A stretch of DNA of 64,000 bases from Mermis nigrescens. Lineage: Eukaryota; Nematoda; Enoplea; Mermithida; Mermithidae. The stretch spans positions 124,001-188,000 of the forward strand of contig JAVLUZ010000709.1 of the NCBI GenBank assembly GCA_036768485.1, in the 5' to 3' direction. How positions within the stretch are numbered: the stretch's first letter is position 1; every line of letters begins with the position of its first letter. Shown one piece after another: positions 23,255 to 33,719 of the stretch. The notes under the pieces were generated by a model. It was not told the DNA's origin. It worked only from the letters and a program-made list of their open reading frames with translations, and made no database searches. A program made the position numbers and the translations under genes.

Positions 23255-24885
23255 ATTACCAGCAAATAAAAATGCTCCGACAAAACGAATATACTTGGGA
23301 TTATGGATTATCATGGATGTAAATGGAGGGGACTAGAAAAAAGATACCTATGTACAGGCCCGTATCCAGGATTTTATTTGGGGGGGGCCCGAAAACTTTT
23401 GAGGCCAGATATCTCGAGAATCAATAGGAGATGGGCGAAAATAAAGGCAGTTTTGAGCGTATCTCGGCGAGCTCTATACGATGGTGAAGAAAAATTTCAA
23501 CAAAAAAATTAAAAAATTTTCACTTTATTTCATATTGATACATATGTATACAGCAAATTTATCGTTTAAGCTGATTTTTCATCACTTAATCGACAAATTA
23601 TTTCTTATCTCTTGCCCTTCTACTTAATCATTGTGCTTTACAAAGGAAAAACAATACGGATAATGAATAATTCGGCGCTGAACGCCAAAAAATGACATAT
23701 CCTGCATGTCATGTTCAATTTTGAGTGGACTAGAAGACAAAAACATATATGAACAATAAATGCGGCGCTGAGCGCCGGAAAAATTCCATGTTTTCGATGT
23801 CATAACTCAAATTTGAGCTGTTTTGAGTGAGCTAGAAGACAAAAACTATAGCTAAACAATGAATCCGGCGCACAGCGCTAGAAAAAGAAATTGACATGCT
23901 CTCTATGTCTAACTCAAATTTGAGCGATTTCTAGGCGGTTTAGAAGACAAAACTATACATAAAAAATCAATACGGCGCGAAGCGCCGGATACGCTAAAAA
24001 CCTGTTTTGGCGGTGTTTCAGACGCACTTCGCCAGTTTTTTATTTTTTCCTTTGGGGCGACCCTTAGAAGAAACAAAAATCTTTTCCTATTCGGGGGGGG
24101 TAGCCCCCACCCCGCCCCCCAGGATACGGGCCTGCCTTTGTATACGCCTGAAATTGCAAAATCTGTTAAAAATCAGACTTTCTCTAAGCAACGAAAAAAA
24201 TTGAAGTATATTCTGCGGCCGGCTAATTGAATTAAACTATTGAACCAAAAAACGATTCAGAAAGGAGCAGGCTAGCTATGCAGTAGCAATGGGAAACTAG
24301 ATGGAGTAAACTACCAGCGACTTTGCACGCCAATTAAATGAAATAGCAAACATCGATTAATTCGAGACAATCCAAAAAATTGTTGGCTTAAAGCAGTAGC
24401 AAACGCGATAGCTTGCGTGAAACAGACTACATGTTAGATTCATTTACATGCCCGCAACGATTGTGAGCACTAATCAACTGACGCCAGGTTTGCTTGCTTT
24501 AATGCTCATTACAACAAAATAAAACACCATAAAATACAATTGCATTTAGTTTTCTATCAATCACGATACGAAGCGAATCAGAGTTGCAAATTGCAAGCAA
24601 TTTACAAAAGTATACGTTTTAGATTATATTTACACACTCTTATATTAAGCAATTAAAATTATTCAAAGAAGGTTACACTTTTTCAAAGGCCGCAGAATAT
24701 ACTTCAATTTTTTCGCGCTGCTTTGAGAAAGTATATGTTTTAAGAGATTTTTCAACTTCAGGCGTATACATAGGTAGCTAATTCCTAGTTCCCTCCTTTT
24801 ACATCCATAATAATCCACAATCCAACGTATATTAGTCTTGTTTGTTCCATCGGAGCATTTCTCTTTGCTAGTACCCTGCTTTTAA
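23255..24885. mobile_element. foldback element with an inserted MITE
   Basis: Left arm (about 23255-23354 plus 24135-24225) is inverted relative to about 24690-24885. The shared phrases are TATGTATACGCCTGAA, GAAGTATATTCTGCGGCC and TTATGGATGTAAA. The left arm is split by the 23355-24134 element. No coding sequence recognised in the centre. Confidence 0.7.
23355..24134. mobile_element. hAT-like element, CAGGCCCGTATCCAGG family
   Basis: Starts CAGGCCCGTATCCAGG and ends CCAGGATACGGGCCTG. Flanks CCTATGTA (23347-23354) and CCTTTGTA (24135-24142) match at 7 of 8. It is a full-length relative of the 20077 copy, with GGCGC hairpins inside. Confidence 0.82.
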
Positions 24886-24999
24886 TTAGCATGAATTGAG
24901 GAAATCAGTCAGTAAGCACATACGCTAACACGCCACAATGATAACAGCAGTCCAATAAAGCGGAAAACAATATTGGTTCTGAACACCACTATCCTTTTT

Positions 25000-26450
25000 A
25001 AACAAGACAACCTTAACTTATTTGACAGATCAAAGGTTTCCAGCATAAACTTTACGCAAACATTGGGTGTAAAGAACACTCACGCTCAGATTCGTAATCC
25101 TAACGTTACATGAAACATTGAAAAAAAGATTAAACTTCTGTAACGAGACTAAATTCAATTTTTAGTGTAAATTTTATGTAACTACTAGGTGTAAAGTAAA
25201 CAAACACTCAGATTCGTAATTTGGACCTTATAGAACATAGTTTGAAAAATTCATGTTTTGCAACGCTTTAGGAGCAAAATACATCGATAGTGTAAACAAC
25301 ACAGTGACAATAAGTGAATGATGCAAACTTTGTACAACTACTGGGTGTAAAGATAAGTAACTATCATATTTGTAGTCTGACGTTACGTAGGACATTTTGA
25401 AAAAAATAAAGCTTCCGCAAGGATCTAGAACTGAAGATTATTTGCGTTGTAAACTCTGCACGAACAGAGTGTAAAGCAGAATTTAGCCGGATTCGACATT
25501 ATTCGACATCTCTGACATTACGATCAACATTTATGAAAATATTAAGTCTCCACAATGGCCTGAAGACAACCACTTTACACCACTCTGGAGTGTAAACAAA
25601 CGCGACGACTGGCGTATCATGTTTGATTCCTGGTAAATTTTCAGACTTAAGATCACGTCCAGATACATAACCGGAGAAGTTGGCAGAAAAAACAAGACCA
25701 TAACACGTTTAACACACTCAATTTTTGACTTTAAACCTACCGGAAAAGCTAAAAAATGACGTAAATGAACGCAATTTGCTGTGACATGTGCCCTTAGATA
25801 GTATTTTATTTTAATTATATTCGACCTATCCCGATTTCTAAATGAAGAAATGGCGAACAAAAAAACGGACAAAAAAGTATTGTCCACCAACTGTAAAAAT
25901 CTGGACCTAACTCCTCATTGAGTGTAAAGGGATTCTGTTTGGGCCGGTTTGTAGCCTTTGAATCGTAGTATGTACGTTTATGTGGAAAGCTTCTGTTCCG
26001 CGAAATGTTTGAGATATTCACCAATCAAAATCAAAATACAATCAAAATACGAAAAAAACGTTTTTTCGCCCAATTTACACCTTCTAATTTCAAACTTTAC
26101 ACCCCCATAAGTACCCTAATATTGCGTTTTTTAAACGCAGTCTGCTAGGATGTGTAGCCCTCATAAGGTAATTTATTTCCACTTCATTCAATTCATCCCG
26201 ACTTATAAGCGGAAAGGTTGGGATAGACAAAATCCGTTTTTTAAATAATCCACTAGAGTGTAAAGTTTTAAAGCCCTAGAACTGATTCTGTTATGAGTGT
26301 ACAGAAATTTGCTAATAAGCGGAAAGTCGCCCGTAAACCATAGAAGATTTCCATTAGAAAAAAGATTTCATGGGATTCGAGTTGTTGGCAGACATCAAGA
26401 AGGCAAAAAAGCAACCAAAATCTGCCTTTACACCCACTGATTTTCACACT
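25000..26450. repeat. degenerate array of GGTGTAAAG-containing units
   Basis: Units of about 120-170 bases begin with GGTGTAAAG or AGTGTAAAC (25068, 25187, 25291, 25345, 25470, 25588, 25922, 26254), often followed by CAGATTCGTAAT and TAACGTTACAT. Reverse-oriented TTTACACC words follow. Non-coding. Confidence 0.55.
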
Positions 26451-26869
26451 CCTTACAATTCCCCTCAAGAAGTAGTGCGAAATTCAAAATAAAAAAGTAT
26501 ATCTAGAGCATTCTATCCTTTACAATTATACCATTTAATTGCATGAGGCGTTTGCAGGCAGTTGTTCACAAGCTGCAGAAAAAAAACCTCCCAACATTCG
26601 CTATTATAACGTTACGCCAAAACTTTACTCGCTATGGCTGTTTAAATACAGAAAATATTTCAGGAAATCAGCTCTAAATCATGCTAAATTCGATGAAAAG
26701 ATAGAAAAATTTGTGCCTTTAACGAGAATTCTTCGAATTTTCGGTACTTCGCGCCAAATGTGAAGTATGTCTTTCCCATAATTTTATCTCACGCGCGACC
26801 AACAAACCCACATTTTTTTGAGTAAAATTTTTCTTCTAAAAGTTCAATTATTATCATCCCAATGAATGG

Positions 26870-27150
26870 AGCAAGCACAGGTGGGCAATGCCGCGCCACC
26901 CGCACCACCGGGTGGCGCCAGAAGGCACTTCGGTACCTTCAGAACCCCAGCTGGGTGGCGCCAGAAAAAAACAGTTTTTGAATGAGGGGATAGAATTTTT
27001 TGACCTAAAAATAAAAACGTGAGAAAATGATACAACCAACTAGCCAACCAAACAACCAGCCAACCGGCTAAACAACCAACCAACTAGCCAACCAACCGAC
27101 CAAATAACCGGCCAACTAACCAGCCAACTAGCCAACCAACCAACGACGAA
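26870..27150. repeat. GC-rich GGTGGCGCCAG block and CCAA/CAAC tandem repeat
   Basis: 26885-26965 has repeated GGGTGGCGCCAGAA. 27030-27145 is an imperfect CCAAC/AGCCAA tetranucleotide array (AACCAACTAGCCAACC). The cysteine- or tryptophan-rich frames over it are low-complexity artefacts. Confidence 0.75.
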
Positions 27151-27230
27151 GATCAAGATTAATAAGCTGATATAATCAGAAAGGTAAAGACAAAAAAGAC
27201 GACAGCGCGGGCACGCGGCTGATGGATGGA

Positions 27231-27597
27231 CAGGCACGTAGCTCTGGGGGAATGGGAGGGTCCGGCCGGACCATAGGTGGGCAGCACCAAAATTCTGTGC
27301 GGGAGGGGGGGGGTGAAAAAATTTTTAAAGGTAAAAAAATATTCTTAAAAGTGGTCGTATGGCGAAAAAAACACCATTTTTCGACGTTTCTCATTGAGCA
27401 CTATCCAATGGCATCAAAAAATCGCTGGGGTGCATACCCCTTCCCCCAAAGCCCCCAGGCCCATGTGTGGTCCGGACCCCCCAAAATTCAGAAAAATCGG
27501 AAAAATAGGACTTTTTAAATATTTCATGCTATTTCTGGGCTTAGTCCCCCCAAATTGGTGTTGGCCCCCAAAAATAGGACGGCCAGCTACGTGCCTG
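27231..27597. mobile_element. hAT-like MITE, CAGGCACGTA family, with inner MITE
   Basis: Starts CAGGCACGTAGCTCTGGGGG and ends GGCCAGCTACGTGCCTG. Flanks TGGATGGA (27223-27230) and CGGATGGA (27598-27605) match at 7 of 8. Contains 27272-27469. Confidence 0.83.
27272..27469. mobile_element. hAT-like MITE, CATAGGTGGGC family (inserted in 27231-27597)
   Basis: Starts CATAGGTGGGCAGCACC and ends CAGGCCCATGTGTG. Flanks GGCCGGAC (27264-27271) and GTCCGGAC (27470-27477) match at 7 of 8. Confidence 0.8.
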
Positions 27598-28179
27598 CGG
27601 ATGGAGAGGCTGGTCGGACAAGGCCGTTCAAATTCGGAAGTAAAAGTACTTTTACAAGGGTCCGTCAAAGAAATAAACTTAAAATTGGGGAAATTTATAT
27701 TTTGGTTTTCCCATCACCGTTTTCTCCAGCGATTCGGTACATTATAGACAGAATAAAAATTGTTTACCACATTTCCGTTTTTTCCACTTTTTCGAGATGT
27801 CTAAAATCGTAAGGAAAATAGAGCGCCCGCATTGAAAAATCAATGTTTTAGTAGAAAATCCTATTTAGACAACACATGTAATTTGTGTATAATAGTTTTT
27901 GCGCTCTTCTAGGAATATCACGATCAGTAATACTTCATATATTTTGAAACTTGATTTTCCTACCTTCAGCCAATTTCTGAAGTCGTCCTTGACAATAAAA
28001 ACTGAATAATTTATCAAAATGAAGCGAATCGCCAGAAATTTGCTTCAAAATCTTACCTCTCTAAAACGCAATTTTGCATTACAAAAATTTTCCACAAATC
28101 CCAACCAAGCCCGATTTTCCAAAATTTTGGTTGACGAATAGACAAAGAGCGGAAAACGGTTTTTGTTCGCTAACCCTAT

Positions 28180-29270
28180 CAGTGGCGAGTCTAGGATTTT
28201 CCAAAGGGGGAAGGGGGAAGAATTATAAATTTTTTTAAAAACACTCAAAAATAGGTCCAAAAATTTGCCCTTAACGCGAAATGGCGTTTTTTGGTGTTTC
28301 ATGTTGCATACTTTTACATAAAATCACACTTGACGCAACATTTTTTCTAAAATTTTAAAATTTTAGACAATTTGGAGCGAAAAAGTCAATAAAGTTCTTT
28401 GACTTTAACAAAAATCTGGCGCGAAGCGCCGCGAAAATTCGTGAAATTAAGACGGATAGAAGCCTAGAAGCATGATTTACTGCTTGATTTCCTGTATTTA
28501 TAGCATTTGATGCTAAAAATCGAATATTTTAATTGAAAATAGAAGAAAACTATGCAAAAATCGCTGTTTGTGCTGTTAAAATTGTTCTGAAACCTACATG
28601 AACGGAAAATGGCTTCCGGCAGTGTTTTTCAGTACAAGGTCCATTTGTACATGTAAAAAGATGGTCCCTAAGTCTTTGTACACGCAACTTTGGGTACTAT
28701 GATATAGTACCGCAGCGACTTTAGTGTGGTAAAAAGAGAATTGTTCGACCTTTGGTAGTGTATCTTGGCTTATTCCTGGTTTAATGAGGGCAAAAATTAT
28801 TAAGAATCGTCTTAAAACGGCGGGAAGCACAGAAAAATTTGACATCTTTCTTTTCGAAATGCGATTTCTGCTATTATAAAGATATATAGGACGCATAAGT
28901 ACTCATTTCGGCGGAAATTTTTGCGAAATTCAGACCTTTTTTACAGTTTTTTGTCTTCCCAAAAATCTTCGCATATGTACAAAGATGGTCCCGAAAAGTC
29001 ATTGTACATCGGGAAAAATCTTTGCGGAATACAAAAAAACGTGCTTCCTGGTCGCCAAGAGAGTAAATAAATGCCATTAATAGGTATCATCCGGCGCGTA
29101 GCGCCGGAAAAATTTGAGAAATTATAGTCACTGATGGCCAAAAATCATTGCAAATTGCATTTTCATTCTTTATTTCGCCAAATATTTTTAATTCTTTTCC
29201 AGATAAAATTATATGTGAATTATAATTTATTACATTTCTTCTGTTCAAAAAAGCGCGAAATTGAGTACAG
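28180..29270. mobile_element. long CAGTGGCGGAT-family element, right end missing
   Basis: Starts CAGTGGCGAGTCTAGG and runs through the long subfamily interior (GGCGCGAAGCGCC, TTTGTACATG and ATGGCCAAAAATCATTGC phrases) but lacks the terminal ATCCGCCCCTG. Confidence 0.5.
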
Positions 29271-30862
29271 TGGCATAAAAACGTAAAAATTTTCTGGCGC
29301 CCGGCGCCGAACCAGTGAACGACCGAAGCTCCAAAATTTAGCTTCGGCCAGCTCTTGCTTCGGCTTCGGCCGAAGCTTCGGCCGAAGCCGAATCTGTATA
29401 AATTCTTCAGTCTTATTCTGATTAGTATGAAGAACGAATTGCGAATTGAGTCATAAATATGAAATTTAAGCTTGATTATGTTCCAGGAGTAAATATGAAG
29501 TAATAAAACAGTGTCATTCATTTCAAAAAAATTTTATTCAAAAGCGCAATTAATTCTCTTCATTAGCAGTGATTTAATTATTAGACATTTAACGTATATC
29601 AGAAGCTAATACGTATTGATCATCATCAGATTCACTATCCTGAATATATAAAAATATAATGTATTATTAGGAATAAAGCCTGGAATTCCTGAGAATTATA
29701 AAAACAATTGATTAATTCCTAATTTTCCTGCTGATACTTAAATTTGTATAAGGTAGACATAAAAGCAAATTGAGATTTCTTCCCGTTATTAGATGCAGAA
29801 GTTTAAGAAAGTTAACACGTCGACCATGGAGCAATTATTTAATACAAAAGAGAATGGTACACAGCAGTGTTTTTTTGTACTCGGCAAAGACTTTTCTCGA
29901 TGTACAAAGATTCATTGGGACTGTCTTTGTACATTTACAAAGATTTTTGGGAAGACAAAAATAGCAAAAAAGGTCTGAAATTCGCAAAAATTTTAGGCGC
30001 TACGCGCCGAAATCAGTAATTGTGTGTTCTACATATCTTTATAATGACAGAAATTGCATTTCAAAAGTAAATATGTCAAATTTTTCGGCGCTTCGCACCG
30101 TTTTAAGACGATCCTTAGTAATTTTTGCCCTTAGAGACCCAGAAATTAGCTAAAATACACTACCGAAAGTCAAACAACTCTGTTTTTACCACACCAAAAT
30201 CGCTACTGTACCATATTCTAACACCCAAAAATTTGTGTATACAAAATTTACAACAATTTTTGGGCAAACAAAAACCATAAAAAAGGTGTATAATTCCCAA
30301 AAATTTTCGGTGCTTCGCGCCGAAATGAGTGGTTTTTTTGTGCCATATATCTTTAAAATGGCAGAATGTGCATTTAGAATGGAAAAATGTCAAAATTTTT
30401 TTGAGACAATTTTTAGTAAGTTTTGGCGTCAGAAACCCAGAAATTAGCTAAAATACACAGCCAAAGATCGAAAGCCCTGTTTTACCACACTAAAATCGCC
30501 ACTGTACTATAATATGGTACACAAAAATTTGCGTGTACAAAATGTACAAAGACTTTTGGGGACCGTCTTTGTACATGTACAAACTAGGGATGCATCGGGG
30601 CCGCCTTTTTGACCGGGGCCCGGGTCGGCGCCGGGGCCGGTACTAGAGACTGGGACCAACCGGGGCCAACTATTTTCGCTATATCCAGGATATACCATGT
30701 TTGGCCCAATTCACGTAACTTGCATCATTATCAGCCGAATTACTCATGTTTTAGATCAGACGAGTTGAAAATAGCTTAAACAAGGATAAAAATTTCGCAT
30801 GCATAGTTTATTATGTTGACAGCCAATCCAACACAAAAAAACATCTTTTGGAATTTCATCCG

Positions 30863-31027
30863 CAGGCATGTAGCTGGCCGTCCTATTTTGGGGTGACCAA
30901 CACCAATTTTGGAGGGACTAAGCCCAACAAGGCCAAAAATAGCACAAAATGACGTTTAAAAAGTCCCATTTTTCTGAATTTTATGGGGTCTGGCCGGACC
31001 CCCATTCCCCCCAGAGCTACGTGCCTG
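30863..31027. mobile_element. hAT-like MITE, CAGGCACGTA family, inverted, empty copy
   Basis: Starts CAGGCATGTAGCTGGCC and ends CAGAGCTACGTGCCTG. Exact 8-bp duplication TTCATCCG at 30855-30862 and 31028-31035. No inner MITE. Confidence 0.88.
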
Positions 31028-31121
31028 TTCATCCGGCAAACAAACCTACAGGAATGCCACAAAATGTTAAACGTATGCTTTTTCTCATGCAGAAGAAAAA
31101 GTCGGAACAGAATTAGATCCG

Positions 31122-31319
31122 ATGGGCTTTTTGCGGACAAAATTGGAAACTTGCCCGGCCCTGAAATATATAACTGACAAGGAAATATTTGAGCCCCCGC
31201 CCATGTGTACCCCGAGTGAACGCTTGTTCAGTACAAGCGGCAATATTTGCTCGGATTCCCGTTCTCGTTTGCTGAATGAGCGATTAGAAACGCTAGTGTA
31301 TTTGGCGAAAAACTTGTAG
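31122..31319 (+). pseudogene. hAT transposase fragment, C-terminal dimerisation domain
   Basis: A 65-codon open frame whose second half reads PPMCTPSERLFSTSGNICSD, then a leucine-rich stretch LNERLETLVYLAKNL before the stop. This is the hAT-family C-terminal dimerisation motif (SER-FS-G-------R--L). The catalytic upstream part is missing or interrupted, so this is a remnant. It lies inside the 30585-31558 element in the orientation expected of its transposase. Confidence 0.85.
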
Positions 31320-32196
31320 ATTATCGGTTTTGACTATTAAATTGCTGCAGCTATAAACGTGAATAAGCTAAATTTATGAAACAAAATTTGTGACCAATGT
31401 TTTGTTATACATGAATTATATGCACAGGCGATTATGCACGATTTTTCCTCAAAATATCGCCAAAATCCGAACAAAAAACGTTGAGATAATTCTAAATAAT
31501 AGGCTGAAAGTTGCGTATTTTGGCCCCGGGGCCAGGGTCTGGCCCCGGTGCATCCCTAGTACAAAAGGACATTGTTAAAATAAAAACACTGGTACACAAA
31601 AGACACACGATATACAACAAGTACAAAGATGGCGTTGGAATTTCGAGTAAACAAAGACATGCCTTCAAATGTGAGACATGTAAGAATAAAGGTGTGGCTT
31701 TTCCCTTAAGTGTCTCATCATTTTCGCGATCGCTAGTGATTCATTCATAGTCGAACTTTTTTAAAAATGGAAAGAGATGCGGAGCAGATACAATGCTTAG
31801 ATGAGTCAGTTTTTGTTATTAGTACATGGTTGCTTGCTGTTTATATAGTCAAAGTTACTGTTGTGAGCATATTTTTAACAAAATTCAAGGTGACTAGAAG
31901 ATAAATTGAGCTAAATGGCGTCGTCTGCGGTTAGTTATATTGCACATTGTCTAAATTTTAATGCGAATAAAAAATTGTCCTGAAAAAGAAGCTTCGGCCT
32001 TCGGCCATTTTTTCCTTCTTGCTTCGGCCTCCGAAGCAAGAAAACACCCCACCTTCGGCCGAAGCCGAAGCTTCGGTCATTCCCTGCGCCGGACTTATTC
32101 TTTATTTGCACGTTTTGCCTTCTAAATCGCTCGAAAGTGCTGAAAGTTGAGTTAAACGTGGAAAAAATATCAAATTTATCCAGCGCAACGCGCCGG

Positions 32197-32198
<2 letters not shown>

Positions 32199-32239
<41 letters not shown>

Positions 32240-32250
32240 TTATTTATTTT
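32199..32250. repeat. TA dinucleotide tract followed by TTTA repeats
   Basis: A perfect run of TA repeats passes into TTTATTTATTTATTT. Confidence 0.95.
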
Positions 32251-33719
32251 CTCTTTTGTTTTGGTTTGAAATACAATGATTGAGTCCAAAAGTTAAAGTT
32301 TTTAATGAATTGAATGATAAGAAATCAACGAAATTTTATAGAGCTCGTCGAGAAACATTCGAAAATGCCTTTATTTTGGCCTGTCTCCAAATATTTCTCG
32401 AGCTATCTGACTTGAAAGTTTATGATTTCCCTCCTGAAAAAATGCTAAATAATGGGCTGCTAGTAGCTAATACTAGGGATCGACCGGAGGTCCATTTTTT
32501 TCCGGGCCGGAGCCGGAGCTCCGGCCATCGTCACCTCCGGCTCCGGCCGGAGCCGGAGGCCGGAGGTGAACTTAGGATTTTCAGTGAACTAGAATTTTCA
32601 CAAGCCGTAAATATAATTCATATGATGTGCAGTATATAGGTTTGTATAAATACATTGCTCATGGATAAGTAAAAGATCTGTAGAAGTGAAAATTTTTAGC
32701 TCCAATCTCATCGCTTTCTCGCTTGCCCTTATTGTCTGGTAGGGATGCAACTGGTACCCAAACCCGAAACCGAATACTCGGGTACCCGAAACAAAATTCA
32801 AGACTCGAACCCGAACCCGAATAAAATGAACTTGACTACCCGAACCCTAACCCGAATAAAATTATTATAACTACTCGAACCCGAACCCGAATGTTTATGG
32901 ATTTTATTCGGGTTTATTCGGGTATTTTTAAGTTCTAAAATCCCAAAATTGTATGTCAAGGATTCAAGAATTTTCGGCTTTTTGCGCCGTTTTCAGTTTG
33001 CTCGACCCTAAAACGCTGAATTTCATGTAGTTATCAAGTGCACATTAATGGCTGTGTAATGAAGTGGTTTATTTCAATCGATTCAAGTGAATTTTTAATC
33101 TTTTTATTTCACAAAACGACTGCCAAATGATATCGTATAAAATGCTAAACACTGCTTCTTTGGTCGTAATTAAACTTGGTTTCTATCAAATTAAACTTCA
33201 CGAATAACAGTTTTTCGGCAGCACACATTTCCATAGGTGGTGAGGGGTATAACCCCCTTAGGGTCCAAGACTCAAGTCACTAACAGACTATATTCGGTGA
33301 AAACCTTTTGATTTTGTTGAGCTTAGTTTCTACTATGGAAAAAGTGCACTTAACTATTAGAATTTCATGAAGTGATACAGTATTTTGGAATGAGAGCAAG
33401 AGTAAATAGACAAACTATTTCTATAAAACTTGCATGTAACAGCTCAAACGTTTGGAAGAGGATGTCCTCGGCATACATGTAACGGCTGGAAATTTTGGGT
33501 GGGGGTCCCTGGCCATTTTTAGAAAAAGGGGGAGGTTTGCGACTCCAATTTTAGGCCAAAAATGACAAAAACACCTAAGAATAGCCAAAAAACGCAAGTT
33601 TTTGCCAGAAAATGGTGGAGGAAGGTCAAAAATTTTCTGACTTTGAAGGGGGTGCTCCGATTTTTGGCCAAAAGTGGCAAAAACATCTAAAAATAGCCCC
33701 AAAAAGCGCAAGTTTTCGC

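Larger units (their letters stand above)
30585..31558 (+). mobile_element. hAT transposon remnant with GGGGCC terminal arrays (nested)
   Basis: Ends TAGGGATGCATCGGGGCC and GGCCCCGGTGCATCCCTA. Flanks GTACAAAC (30577-30584) and GTACAAAA (31559-31566) match at 7 of 8 and fit the hAT pattern nTnnnnAn. It keeps the 3' part of a transposase gene and carries a MITE at 30863-31027. Confidence 0.85.
29313..32086. mobile_element. hAT-like element with TTCGGCCGAAGC subterminal arrays
   Basis: Left end CAGTGAACGACCGAAGC; right end, reversed, CAGGGAATGACCGAAGC. Flanks CGCCGAAC (29305-29312) and CGCCGGAC (32087-32094) match at 7 of 8. Arrays of TTCGGC/GCCGAA lie just inside both ends (29336-29393 and 31989-32075). 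A second hAT element (30585-31558) is nested inside. Confidence 0.75.

Noticed and set aside
26844..27237. Tryptophan- and cysteine-rich open frames
   Set aside because: They run over CCAA tandem repeats and a GC-rich repeat; no family resemblance.
29313..32086. CRISPR-like reading of the repeated hairpins
   Set aside because: Spacing is irregular, repeats are diverged, the host is an animal and no associated genes are present.
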